NCBI GenBank assembly: GCA_036503065.1
Contig: DASXXM010000483.1
Span: forward strand, 1 to 7,190
Reading direction: 5' to 3'
Length of the DNA: 7,190 bases
Source of the DNA: DATEPR01 sp036503065
GTDB lineage: Bacteria > Actinomycetota > Actinomycetes > Mycobacteriales > Pseudonocardiaceae
Each line of letters begins with the position of its first letter. Position 1 is the stretch's first letter. The notes under the pieces were generated by a model. That model saw nothing but the letters and a program-made list of their open reading frames with translations, had not been told where the DNA came from and did not search any database. This document shows positions 1 to 4,517 of this stretch, piece by piece. Position numbers and translations under genes: made by a program.

Positions 1-631
1 GCTGGAACACCTCAACGCGAGCCCGGCGCGGGACGCGATCGACTGGCACCGGATCGACCTGTACTGGGGCGACGAGCGGTTCCTGCCGGCAGGCGACCCG
101 GAACGCAACGAGACCCAGGCCAGGGCCGCGCTGCTGGACCACATTCCGGTGACGCCGGACCGGGTGCACGTGATCGAGCCGTCCGACGGCCGGTTCGGTA
201 ACGACCCGGACGCGGCCGCCGACGCCTACGTCGAACTGCTCGCCGCCGCTGCCCGGCCCGAGGACCACGCGGCCGTGCCGACGTTCGACGTGTGCATGCT
301 CGGTGTCGGCGAGGAGGGCCACGTCGGGTCGGTGTTCCCCGAGTCGCCCGCCGTGTACGAGACGGAGCGCACCGTGGTTGCCGTACGCAACTGCCCGAAA
401 CCGCCGCCGACCAGGGTGACGCTCACCCTGCCGGCGATCCGCCGGTCGGCCGAGGTGTGGCTGATCACCACCGGCGCCGGCAAGGCGGCGGCCGTGGCGA
501 TGGCACTGGGCGAGGCGGGCGAGGTCCAGGTGCCCGCGGCCAGCGCACGGGGCCAACGGCGCACGCTGTGGCTGCTGGACCGGACGGCCGCGACGAAGGT
601 GCCCGACCGGACCGGACCACCGATCGCCTGA
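1..631 (+). CDS. pgl: 6-phosphogluconolactonase, 5'-truncated by the window edge
   Basis: Hydrolyses 6-phosphogluconolactone to 6-phosphogluconate, the second step of the oxidative pentose phosphate pathway, in the cytoplasm. The reading frame is open from base 2 to the TGA at 629-631, giving 209 visible residues. The family is usually about 240-260 residues, so roughly 40-50 N-terminal residues, including the substrate-binding glycine loop, lie upstream. Visible family motifs are WGDERFLP at visible residues 22-29; GVGEEGHVGSVFP around residue 107, matching the usual GMGxDGHxASLFP with its conserved His; and a C-terminal PPPTRVTLTLP stretch followed by a GAGKAA-like segment. In many actinobacteria pgl follows opcA, zwf, tal and tkt; those would lie to the left of this window. 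It converges on the secreted-protein gene with only 49 bp between stops. Family assignment is firm; the true start is not visible. Confidence 0.93.
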   Translation, partial: LEHLNASPARDAIDWHRIDLYWGDERFLPAGDPERNETQARAALLDHIPVTPDRVHVIEPSDGRFGNDPDAAADAYVELLAAAARPEDHAAVPTFDVCMLGVGEEGHVGSVFPESPAVYETERTVVAVRNCPKPPPTRVTLTLPAIRRSAEVWLITTGAGKAAAVAMALGEAGEVQVPAASARGQRRTLWLLDRTAATKVPDRTGPPIA

Positions 632-632
632 C

Positions 633-664
633 GGGTGTGGGCCGTCGCGATTCGGCCCACACCC
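633..664. terminator. Bidirectional hairpin between convergent genes
   Basis: A perfect 12-bp GC-rich stem (633-644 pairing with 653-664) closes an 8-base loop, starting two bases after the pgl stop and ending 17 bp before the stop of the minus-strand gene. Neither side has a clear T-tract, which is common for actinobacterial hairpins. Position and symmetry suggest it stops or shields transcripts arriving from both directions. The stem is seen directly; the terminator role is inferred. Confidence 0.7.
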
Positions 665-680
665 CGCGGGATCGGACGCC

Positions 681-1184
681 TCAGACGCCGATGCTGACCA
701 GCGTTACCCGCACAACGGCCGATTTCGCCGTCGGACTCGGCGGTCCCGGCACGAAGACGACATCGGCGCTGCCGTCGCACGGCACCAGCAGACCGGTGGG
801 TATCGCCAGATGCACCACATAGTCGTGCAGCGTGCTGATCAGCCCGGTGGACACCGGAACGGTACTGGTCGGCGTGTCAAGAAATACCGTCACCTCATTT
901 CCGGCACTGCCGGTGAAGCCGACACTGACGTTCGCACCGGACGATGGGCCAGGTATCACCGCGACGAACTGGTTGCCCACCGGATGCCCCTGCTCCCCCG
1001 GCCGGATCGGACCGAAGCAGTCGGTCTTGATGATGCCGTTCTGGCTGGCACCGTTGACATCTCCGGTGAAGAAGCCGTTCGGTCCGATCGGCGCCGGGTC
1101 GATCACGGCGTTGGCGGTACCGGCCAGCGCCACGGCCGCGACCACCGCGGCGATGGGCACCGCGACGCGTCTGACAATACTCAT
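681..1184 (-). CDS. Small secreted protein of unknown function
   Basis: 167 residues beginning with a clear Sec signal peptide: MSIVRR basic start, an Ala/Val-rich hydrophobic core at residues 7-21 and a probable signal peptidase I site after AxA-type TANA (residue 26). The mature part, about 141 residues, is rich in Gly, Pro, Val, Ser and Thr with many short beta-prone stretches. It has exactly two cysteines (Cys56 and Cys136), which could form one disulfide after export. There is no lipobox, membrane anchor, LPXTG signal or recognisable catalytic motif. The IDPAPIGPNGFFTG start of the mature protein resembles, from memory, a group of uncharacterised exported actinobacterial proteins. The ATG at 1184 is supported by GGGGAG at 1190-1195, six bases upstream, and by a good promoter 42-70 bases upstream. 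It is transcribed divergently from the membrane-protein gene. Function unknown; coding status and export are well supported. Confidence 0.85.
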   Translation of the reverse strand: MSIVRRVAVPIAAVVAAVALAGTANAVIDPAPIGPNGFFTGDVNGASQNGIIKTDCFGPIRPGEQGHPVGNQFVAVIPGPSSGANVSVGFTGSAGNEVTVFLDTPTSTVPVSTGLISTLHDYVVHLAIPTGLLVPCDGSADVVFVPGPPSPTAKSAVVRVTLVSIGV

Positions 1185-1225
1185 TTCAGCTCCCCATTAC
1201 GTTGGGACTACGGCAAAGCACCGAA

Positions 1226-1254
1226 ATTATGGGGAGCGGTGGCCGGCTGGGCAA
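1226..1254 (-). promoter_or_regulatory. Housekeeping-type promoter of the secreted-protein gene
   Basis: On the minus strand, TTGCCC (1249-1254; four of six matches to TTGACA) is followed after exactly 17 bases by CATAAT (1226-1231; five of six matches to TATAAT). Transcription would start near 1219 and give a leader of about 35 nt carrying the GGGGAG ribosome binding site. It is the best vegetative-sigma-like promoter I found in the window. Hand-scored, not experimentally supported. Confidence 0.6.
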
Positions 1255-1303
1255 GTTTCACATTTGCTCGGCGACATTCACGACAGACCGGCCAAGATTT
1301 CTG

Positions 1304-1320
1304 AATTTCCTGAAGAAATT
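1304..1320. repeat. AT-rich inverted repeat in the divergent intergenic region
   Basis: AATTTC (1304-1309) and GAAATT (1315-1320) are perfect reverse complements separated by five bases, within an unusually AT-rich patch of an otherwise GC-rich sequence. It lies about 50 bp upstream of the -35 of the secreted-protein gene. The arrangement is compatible with a dimeric regulator site or an UP-like element, but no regulator can be named. Confidence 0.4.
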
Positions 1321-1341
1321 GCCTATCTGACCGCGATACCG

Positions 1342-1355
1342 AGTAAGCGCTTACT
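1342..1355. promoter_or_regulatory. Perfect 14-bp palindrome, operator-like
   Basis: AGTAAGCGCTTACT is its own reverse complement over all 14 bases, with a central CG. The form GTAAGCGCTTAC matches the general shape of LacI/GalR-family operators, such as the TGWAANCGNTNWCA class. It lies about 55 bp upstream of the start of the membrane-protein gene and about 90 bp upstream of the -35 of the divergent secreted-protein gene, so it could act on either or both. The palindrome is observed; the regulator family is inference, and no LacI-type gene is present in the window. Confidence 0.5.
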
Positions 1356-1398
1356 GAGCCCTTTTCAATACGCCGTCCGGTCGCATCGGGGCGATCGC

Positions 1399-1404
1399 TA
1401 GGCT
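1399..1404 (+). promoter_or_regulatory. Probable -10 of a leaderless promoter
   Basis: TAGGCT fits the actinobacterial TANNNT -10 pattern and ends six bases before the ATG at 1411. Transcription would therefore begin at or next to the A of the start codon, giving a leaderless mRNA. This agrees with the lack of any Shine-Dalgarno sequence before either the ATG at 1411 or the in-frame TTG at 1405. The -35 region (around 1376-1381) is poor. Confidence 0.45.
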
Positions 1405-1410
1405 TTGACG

Positions 1411-2058
1411 ATGGCCCGTGTCTCCCCGTTCGCCGATCTCGCCGGCCGCCCCGGGCCTTCTGCGGACGCCGTCGTGGTGGAGTTGGGCCGGCCGACCAGG
1501 GCCGCGCTCGGCTGCTTCGGCCTGACCACGTTGTTCCTGGCCGCGCTGGCGCTGGCGGCACTCAGCTACGCCGTCTTCGGCGAGCCGGGGCCGCGGAACG
1601 CGCCGCCGTCGCTGCGCGTGGTGGCCGCCGTGCTGGGCGGGATCTTCCTGCTGATCGCGGTCGTTCTCGGCACGATCGCGATCAGGGCGGTCCGGGGCCG
1701 GCAGGGATTGGCGCTGGACGCCGACGGCGTGTGGTGGCGCGCGGACCGGACGCTGGTGCGGCTGCCGTGGTCGGACATTGCGGCGGCCCGCCTGGCCACG
1801 CCGCCGGCCCGGGTACGCGGCGCGCGCACCAGTACACCGCGCACGCCCGCCGTCGAACTGTGGCCGGTGGACATCGAGACGGTTCGACGCTATCCGGCGC
1901 TCACCGACCGGGTCACCGGGGGCGTCCCGGTCGGTCCTGCGTCGTTGACGATGCGGTTCGCGTTCCGGCTGCCGTCCGTTGCGGACGGCGGGCCGATCGG
2001 CGAGGCGATCGCCCGATTCGCGCCCGACCAATGGGCCGCCGGTACGACCGCCGAGTAG
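1411..2058 (+). CDS. Two-TM membrane protein with a PH-like (YdbT/DUF-type) C-terminal region
   Basis: 215 residues. A cytoplasmic-type N-terminus (1-31) is followed by two hydrophobic segments, about residues 32-56 and 68-92, joined by a short Gly/Pro-rich loop. Next is a soluble part starting GLALDADGVWWR (99-110) with LVRLPWSDIAAARL (115-128). A pattern of small strand, Gly-Val-Trp and then Pro-Trp-Ser/Asp-Ile is typical of bacterial PH-like domains found behind paired membrane helices. Residues 179-204 add another strand-like stretch and a helix. No catalytic motif is visible; function is unknown, and a role in membrane-associated binding is only inference. I prefer the ATG at 1411 to the TTG at 1405 because a TANNNT element sits at the right distance for a leaderless start. 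It is divergent from the secreted-protein gene and 283 bp ahead of the kinase, so it is probably a separate transcription unit. Confidence 0.8.
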   Translation: MARVSPFADLAGRPGPSADAVVVELGRPTRAALGCFGLTTLFLAALALAALSYAVFGEPGPRNAPPSLRVVAAVLGGIFLLIAVVLGTIAIRAVRGRQGLALDADGVWWRADRTLVRLPWSDIAAARLATPPARVRGARTSTPRTPAVELWPVDIETVRRYPALTDRVTGGVPVGPASLTMRFAFRLPSVADGGPIGEAIARFAPDQWAAGTTAE

Positions 2059-2134
2059 ACCAGCGATTGTCACAGGCATGTATGCGTTAGCACATTTCTG
2101 CCACGCCACGCGTCCCTTCGAATACTTTCGGCAC

Positions 2135-2150
2135 TCAGTATCAGTATCAG
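2135..2150. repeat. Short tandem TCAGTA repeat
   Basis: The hexamer TCAGTA occurs twice in tandem followed by TCAG (period 6, about 2.7 copies) in the region between the membrane-protein and kinase genes. It sits where a promoter for the kinase might be expected and is AT-richer than its surroundings. No convincing -35/-10 pair could be assigned. Confidence 0.4.
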
Positions 2151-2249
2151 AGGGGTGAGCCCACCACGGCCGGGATGGGGTGCCAGTGCGCAGACGAGCG
2201 ACACATCCACCGGACGTCGGCGAGCCCGCCGAATCGGTTCCGCTCGTGC

Positions 2250-2304
2250 CACGGCCACGCGGCCGTGACGGGCACGACGTCCGTCACAACAGTGCCACCG
2301 TCAC
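2250..2304 (+). other. Overlapping, mutually exclusive hairpins upstream of the kinase gene
   Basis: A perfect 7-bp stem (2250-2256 with 2261-2267, 4-base loop) shares bases 2265-2267 with a second perfect 7-bp stem, GTGACGG (2265-2271) with CCGTCAC (2281-2287). The CCGTCAC arm is repeated at 2298-2304 and could pair instead. Only one of the structures can form at a time. This lies in the 2059-2341 gap, which otherwise shows only a TCAGTA tandem repeat and no convincing gene. Whether it is transcribed as a leader is unknown, and in high-GC DNA such stems also arise by chance. Confidence 0.35.
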
Positions 2305-2341
2305 GAACGCGAACCGGAAACGTCAACAACGGCAGTACGGT

Positions 2342-3595
2342 ATGTCCAGCCCCGTCCGCGTCACCGGAGGTCCCACCCTGGCTGTCCAGTCGCCCACCGC
2401 GGTCACCGCCAGCGTCCCCACCAGGGACGCGATCCAGCGCGCGACCAGCGGCGGCATGCTGCGGCTGACGACCCGCCACCGCGCGGTCCTGGTCGACATC
2501 CTCGCCATCGGGGTCGCCTCGCTGGACGTCGCCATGGCCGTGCCGGACGGCGCGGTCAACTACACCCTCGCGCTGTCCGCGATCTCCGTGTTCGCACTGG
2601 TGTTCCGCCGCAGGTTCCCGTTTGCCGCGACCCTGGTCGCCATGCCCGGTTTCCTGGCCGGCTGGTCGGAGCTGGGCGCGATGATCGCGTTGGGCACGTT
2701 GGCCTGGAAGCGCGGCTGGAAGGCCAAGACGATCGTGGCCTCGGTCGGCGTGTGGTTGTGCCGGTTCCTGATCTGGTCGTCGCCACCGGCGTCACCACTG
2801 CACGACTTCGCCGCGGAAGGCTGGCGCCGGCACGTCAGCGACGGCATCTACGCATGTTTCGTGGTGGCCATGCCGATCGCGATCGGTTTGCTGGTCACCG
2901 CGCGCCACGCGCTGTCCGGCCGGCTGATGGAACTGGCCGCGAGCCGCGGCAGGGAGCAGCGACTGCTGTCCATCGCGATCCGGGCCGACGAACGCGCCAA
3001 GATCGCCAGGGAAATGCACGACGTGGTCTCCCACCAGGTCAGCCTGATCGCCATGCAGGCAGGCGCACTGCAGATGACCACGACGGACGAACTGTCCCGG
3101 CAGACCGCGATGACCATCCGAGCACTGAGCACCCGCACCCTGGACGAGTTGCGCGACCTGGTCGGCGCCCTGCGCACCGCAACGGACGGCGCCGACGAGC
3201 CCGACCTGGACACCCTGCTGGACCTGGTACGGGACAGCACGATGGACGTCAAGCTGGACATGGACCTACGCGGTCACAAGCCAGCAGGCCCGACGGTGAG
3301 CGCCGCCTACCGGACGGTCCAGGAGGCGCTGACCAACGTCCGCAAACACGCGTCGGACGCCCCCGCGACCGTGCGAATCGCGGTCGAGGACGGCGAACTA
3401 CGCGTATGCGTGGACAACGAACCACCGATGAACGGCCACCCGCCGACGAACGGCTCGGACCTGCCGTCGGGCGGGCACGGCCTGATGGGGCTGCGGGAAC
3501 GGGCCGCGTTGTTGGGTGGCACGTTCCGCGCCGAACCGACCGAACTGGGCGGTTTCACCGTGCGGGCCAGCTTCCCGCTGGCATCAGGCCAATAG
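2342..3595 (+). CDS. Sensor histidine kinase, NarL/DesK type (HisKA_3), orphan
   Basis: 417 residues from the ATG at 2342. After a polar N-terminus come several hydrophobic segments, about residues 49-67, 74-88, 93-120, 129-145 and 167-188, so this is a membrane sensor with little extracytoplasmic sequence. A linker helix (190-218) leads to the HisKA_3 box ERAKIAREMHDVVSHQ, with the phosphoacceptor predicted at His226. The ATPase domain shows an N-box (QEALTNVRKHA, Asn332), a D-box-like VCVDNEPP (Asp358) and a G-box GGHGLMGLRERAALLGG (377-393). The enzyme should autophosphorylate His226 and pass the phosphate to a LuxR/NarL-type response regulator, but none is encoded in the window. The start is uncertain. 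The frame is open back to a GTG at 2180, but that 54-codon extension is Arg/His-rich with clearly lower GC at third positions. A strong Shine-Dalgarno inside the frame points at a CTG at 2378, and Met39 (2456) lies just before the first membrane segment. Signal and target are unknown. Confidence 0.88.
   Translation: MSSPVRVTGGPTLAVQSPTAVTASVPTRDAIQRATSGGMLRLTTRHRAVLVDILAIGVASLDVAMAVPDGAVNYTLALSAISVFALVFRRRFPFAATLVAMPGFLAGWSELGAMIALGTLAWKRGWKAKTIVASVGVWLCRFLIWSSPPASPLHDFAAEGWRRHVSDGIYACFVVAMPIAIGLLVTARHALSGRLMELAASRGREQRLLSIAIRADERAKIAREMHDVVSHQVSLIAMQAGALQMTTTDELSRQTAMTIRALSTRTLDELRDLVGALRTATDGADEPDLDTLLDLVRDSTMDVKLDMDLRGHKPAGPTVSAAYRTVQEALTNVRKHASDAPATVRIAVEDGELRVCVDNEPPMNGHPPTNGSDLPSGGHGLMGLRERAALLGGTFRAEPTELGGFTVRASFPLASGQ
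2366..2380 (+). promoter_or_regulatory. Strong Shine-Dalgarno six bases before an in-frame CTG
   Basis: GGAGGT (2366-2371) is a near-ideal ribosome binding site. The only start-like codon at correct spacing is the in-frame CTG at 2378-2380; no ATG, GTG or TTG lies at suitable distance in any frame. It could mark a rare CTG start giving a 405-residue kinase, or be a chance Gly-Gly codon pair inside the gene that starts at 2342. Confidence 0.35.
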
Positions 3596-3663
3596 CGCAC
3601 GTCGCCAACCACCAGGCAGACCCCCGCCCAACCCTGGGGGCTACGGCCCTTTTCAACCCTATG

Positions 3664-3748
3664 CCTGTCAAGCCCCCAACGGGTGGATCAGGAGCAATAT
3701 GTGGACAACTCAGAAAGCTATGCACATATCGACGGAGGGCTTGACAGG
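3664..3748. repeat. 85-bp nested inverted-repeat element
   Basis: The outer arms, CCTGTCAAGCCC (3664-3675) and GGGCTTGACAGG (3737-3748), are perfect 12-bp reverse complements, extendable by two more G-C pairs with one bulged A. Inside, ATATGTG (3697-3703) and CACATAT (3723-3729) form a second perfect 7-bp pair. Each outer arm contains TTGACA reading outward, but neither is followed by a -10. The element sits between the convergent kinase and rbpA-like genes. It lacks T-tracts, so it is not a classic rho-independent terminator, and no target-site duplication is evident at its borders. It could be a dispersed palindromic element, a structured RNA, or a protein-binding/transcription-shielding site. 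Symmetry is seen; identity is unknown. Confidence 0.65.
3700..3708 (-). promoter_or_regulatory. DnaA-box-like 9-mer
   Basis: The minus strand reads TTGTCCACA, a perfect match to the form preferred in high-GC actinobacteria. A weaker plus-strand site CTATGCACA (3718-3726) is one base off the general TTATNCACA consensus and faces it. There is no dnaA or dnaN and no cluster of boxes, so this is not an origin; at most it is an isolated DnaA-binding site. It may also be fortuitous within the inverted-repeat element. Confidence 0.25.
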
Positions 3749-3773
3749 TCGCGAGTTGGTGGAGGCCAGCAGG

Positions 3774-4118
3774 TCAGGGCAGTTCGCGTTGGGCGCGGAG
3801 CTTGGCCAGTGCCTCGGCCAGGATCGCCTCGCCGTCCGCGTCCGAGCGGCGCTCCTTCACGTACGCGAGGTGCGTCTTGTAGGGCTCGTTGCGTGGTGGC
3901 GCGGGCGGGCGCTCCTGGTCACGGCCGCCGGGCAGCCCACATCGTGGGCAATCCCAGCTGTCCGGTACCTCCGCCTCCATGGCGAACGACGGCCTCGACT
4001 CGTGGCCGTTCGCGCACCAGTAGCCGACGCGTTGCCGTGGCGCGGACTCGCCACGCTCGGACTCTCCCATCGGCCCGGCACCGACACGCGTTCCGCGGAT
4101 CGCGTTGCCACCCGACAT
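3774..4118 (-). CDS. rbpA: RbpA-family RNA polymerase-binding protein (probable paralogue)
   Basis: 114 residues. RbpA proteins bind RNA polymerase and the principal sigma factor and stimulate open-complex formation at housekeeping promoters. The core carries Cys35, His39, Cys57 and Cys60 in a CxxxH...CxxC arrangement, the same spacing as the zinc site of Streptomyces RbpA. A basic/proline linker (RPPAPPRNEPYKTHL, about 70-84) and a C-terminal helix (VKERRSDADGEAILAEALAKLRA) correspond to the basic linker and sigma-interaction domain. The N-terminus differs from classical RbpA: NAIRGTRVGAGPMGESERGESAPRQ replaces the usual RGSRLGAVSYETD...LAPRQ, and the canonical THWDM is here THLAY. It may therefore be the second, glycolysis-linked paralogue rather than the main RbpA. 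The start at 4118 has GAGGAT (4121-4126) just upstream, at short spacing. A terminator lies between it and secG. The family call is firm; the exact paralogue is not. Confidence 0.85.
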   Translation of the reverse strand: MSGGNAIRGTRVGAGPMGESERGESAPRQRVGYWCANGHESRPSFAMEAEVPDSWDCPRCGLPGGRDQERPPAPPRNEPYKTHLAYVKERRSDADGEAILAEALAKLRAQRELP

Positions 4119-4142
4119 AGATCCTCACACCCCCATCAGGGC

Positions 4143-4182
4143 AGACAAAAGACGTGCCGTCGCGTTGCGCGTCCGGCACGTC
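4143..4182 (-). terminator. Rho-independent terminator after secG
   Basis: On the minus strand GACGTGCCG (4182-4174) pairs perfectly with CGGCACGTC (4159-4151). Inside the 14-base loop an additional CGCG/CGCG stem can form around CAA. The stem is followed at once by TTTTGTCT. It begins eight bases past the secG stop and ends 25 bp before the rbpA-like start. It should end or attenuate the gap-pgk-tpiA-secG transcript before the RbpA-like gene. Confidence 0.8.
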
Positions 4183-4189
4183 AGGCGGA

Positions 4190-4423
4190 TCAACCGACCT
4201 TGAGCAGCAATCCGATGCCGACGATGCAGATGAGCCAGAGCGCACCGACGAACAGGGTGATGCGGTCCAGATTCTTCTCGGCCACGCTCGAGCCGGACAG
4301 GCTGGACTGCATGCCGCCGCCGAACAGCGAGGACAGCCCGCCGCCTCGGCCACGGTGCAGCAGGACCAACAGGACCAGCACGATGCTGGTTACCGCCAAA
4401 CCGATCTGCAGGGCTAGCTTCAT
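4190..4423 (-). CDS. secG: Preprotein translocase subunit SecG
   Basis: 77 residues, the normal size for SecG, a small subunit of the SecYEG channel that assists SecA-driven protein export across the cytoplasmic membrane. Two membrane helices (about 4-22 and 54-75) flank a Gly/Ser-rich cytoplasmic loop, HRGRGGGLSSLFGGGMQSSL (23-42). The loop is followed by GSSVAEKNLDRIT, the characteristic family pattern ending in xxxNLDRxT. The ATG at 4423 is supported by GAGGA four bases upstream. It lies 94 bp downstream of tpiA, the usual actinobacterial arrangement, and is closed by a strong terminator. It could be co-transcribed with tpiA or use the weak candidate promoter in the gap. Confidence 0.95.
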   Translation of the reverse strand: MKLALQIGLAVTSIVLVLLVLLHRGRGGGLSSLFGGGMQSSLSGSSVAEKNLDRITLFVGALWLICIVGIGLLLKVG

Positions 4424-4454
4424 GTCATCCTCGCCGTAGAGCCGTCGGCGTCAC

Positions 4455-4484
4455 AGATTACCTGTTCGACCGGCTTGGTCGTAA
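4455..4484 (-). promoter_or_regulatory. Candidate secG promoter
   Basis: In the tpiA-secG gap the minus strand has TTACGA (4479-4484), an 18-base spacer and TAATCT (4455-4460), which fits TANNNT. A start near 4448 would leave a leader of about 25 nt with a Shine-Dalgarno. The -35 is weak (three of six), so read-through from tpiA remains equally possible. Confidence 0.35.
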
Positions 4485-4517
4485 CACCGGCCCCGCGATC
4501 GGAGCGCAGCCGAACGA

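Noticed and set aside
1358..1368. 11-base GCCCTTTTCAA repeated at 3646-3656
   Set aside because: Several 11-base matches are expected by chance in a window of this size, and the flanks share nothing more.
1351..2109. 252-codon minus-strand frame opposite the membrane-protein gene
   Set aside because: Arg/Gln-rich low-complexity translation with no motif, opposite a frame with two clean membrane helices.
2180..2341. 54-codon N-terminal extension of the kinase from a GTG
   Set aside because: Third-position GC is clearly lower than in the kinase, rare AGA and several A/T-ending codons occur, the translation is Arg/His-rich, and hairpins cover the area; treated as non-coding upstream sequence.
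3629..3656. CCCCC...GGGGG hairpin followed by CCCTTTTC as a terminator for the kinase
   Set aside because: The stem is only five bases around a ten-base loop, and the short T-run starts nine bases after the stem; too weak to call.
2752..3744. 330-codon plus-strand frame overlapping the kinase
   Set aside because: Shifted frame of the histidine kinase; Arg/Gly/Pro-rich with no domain, whereas the kinase frame has all ATPase boxes.
3741..3746. TTGACA -35 hexamers in the arms of the nested inverted repeat as promoters
   Set aside because: Neither arm has a -10-like sequence 16-18 bases downstream in its reading direction.
3699..4439. Plus-strand frame starting at an ATG with AGGAG four bases upstream, within the inverted repeat
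   Set aside because: The ribosome site looks good, but after about 25 codons the frame runs antisense through the rbpA-like gene and secG, and the product has no recognisable fold. The start region is better explained as part of the repeat element.
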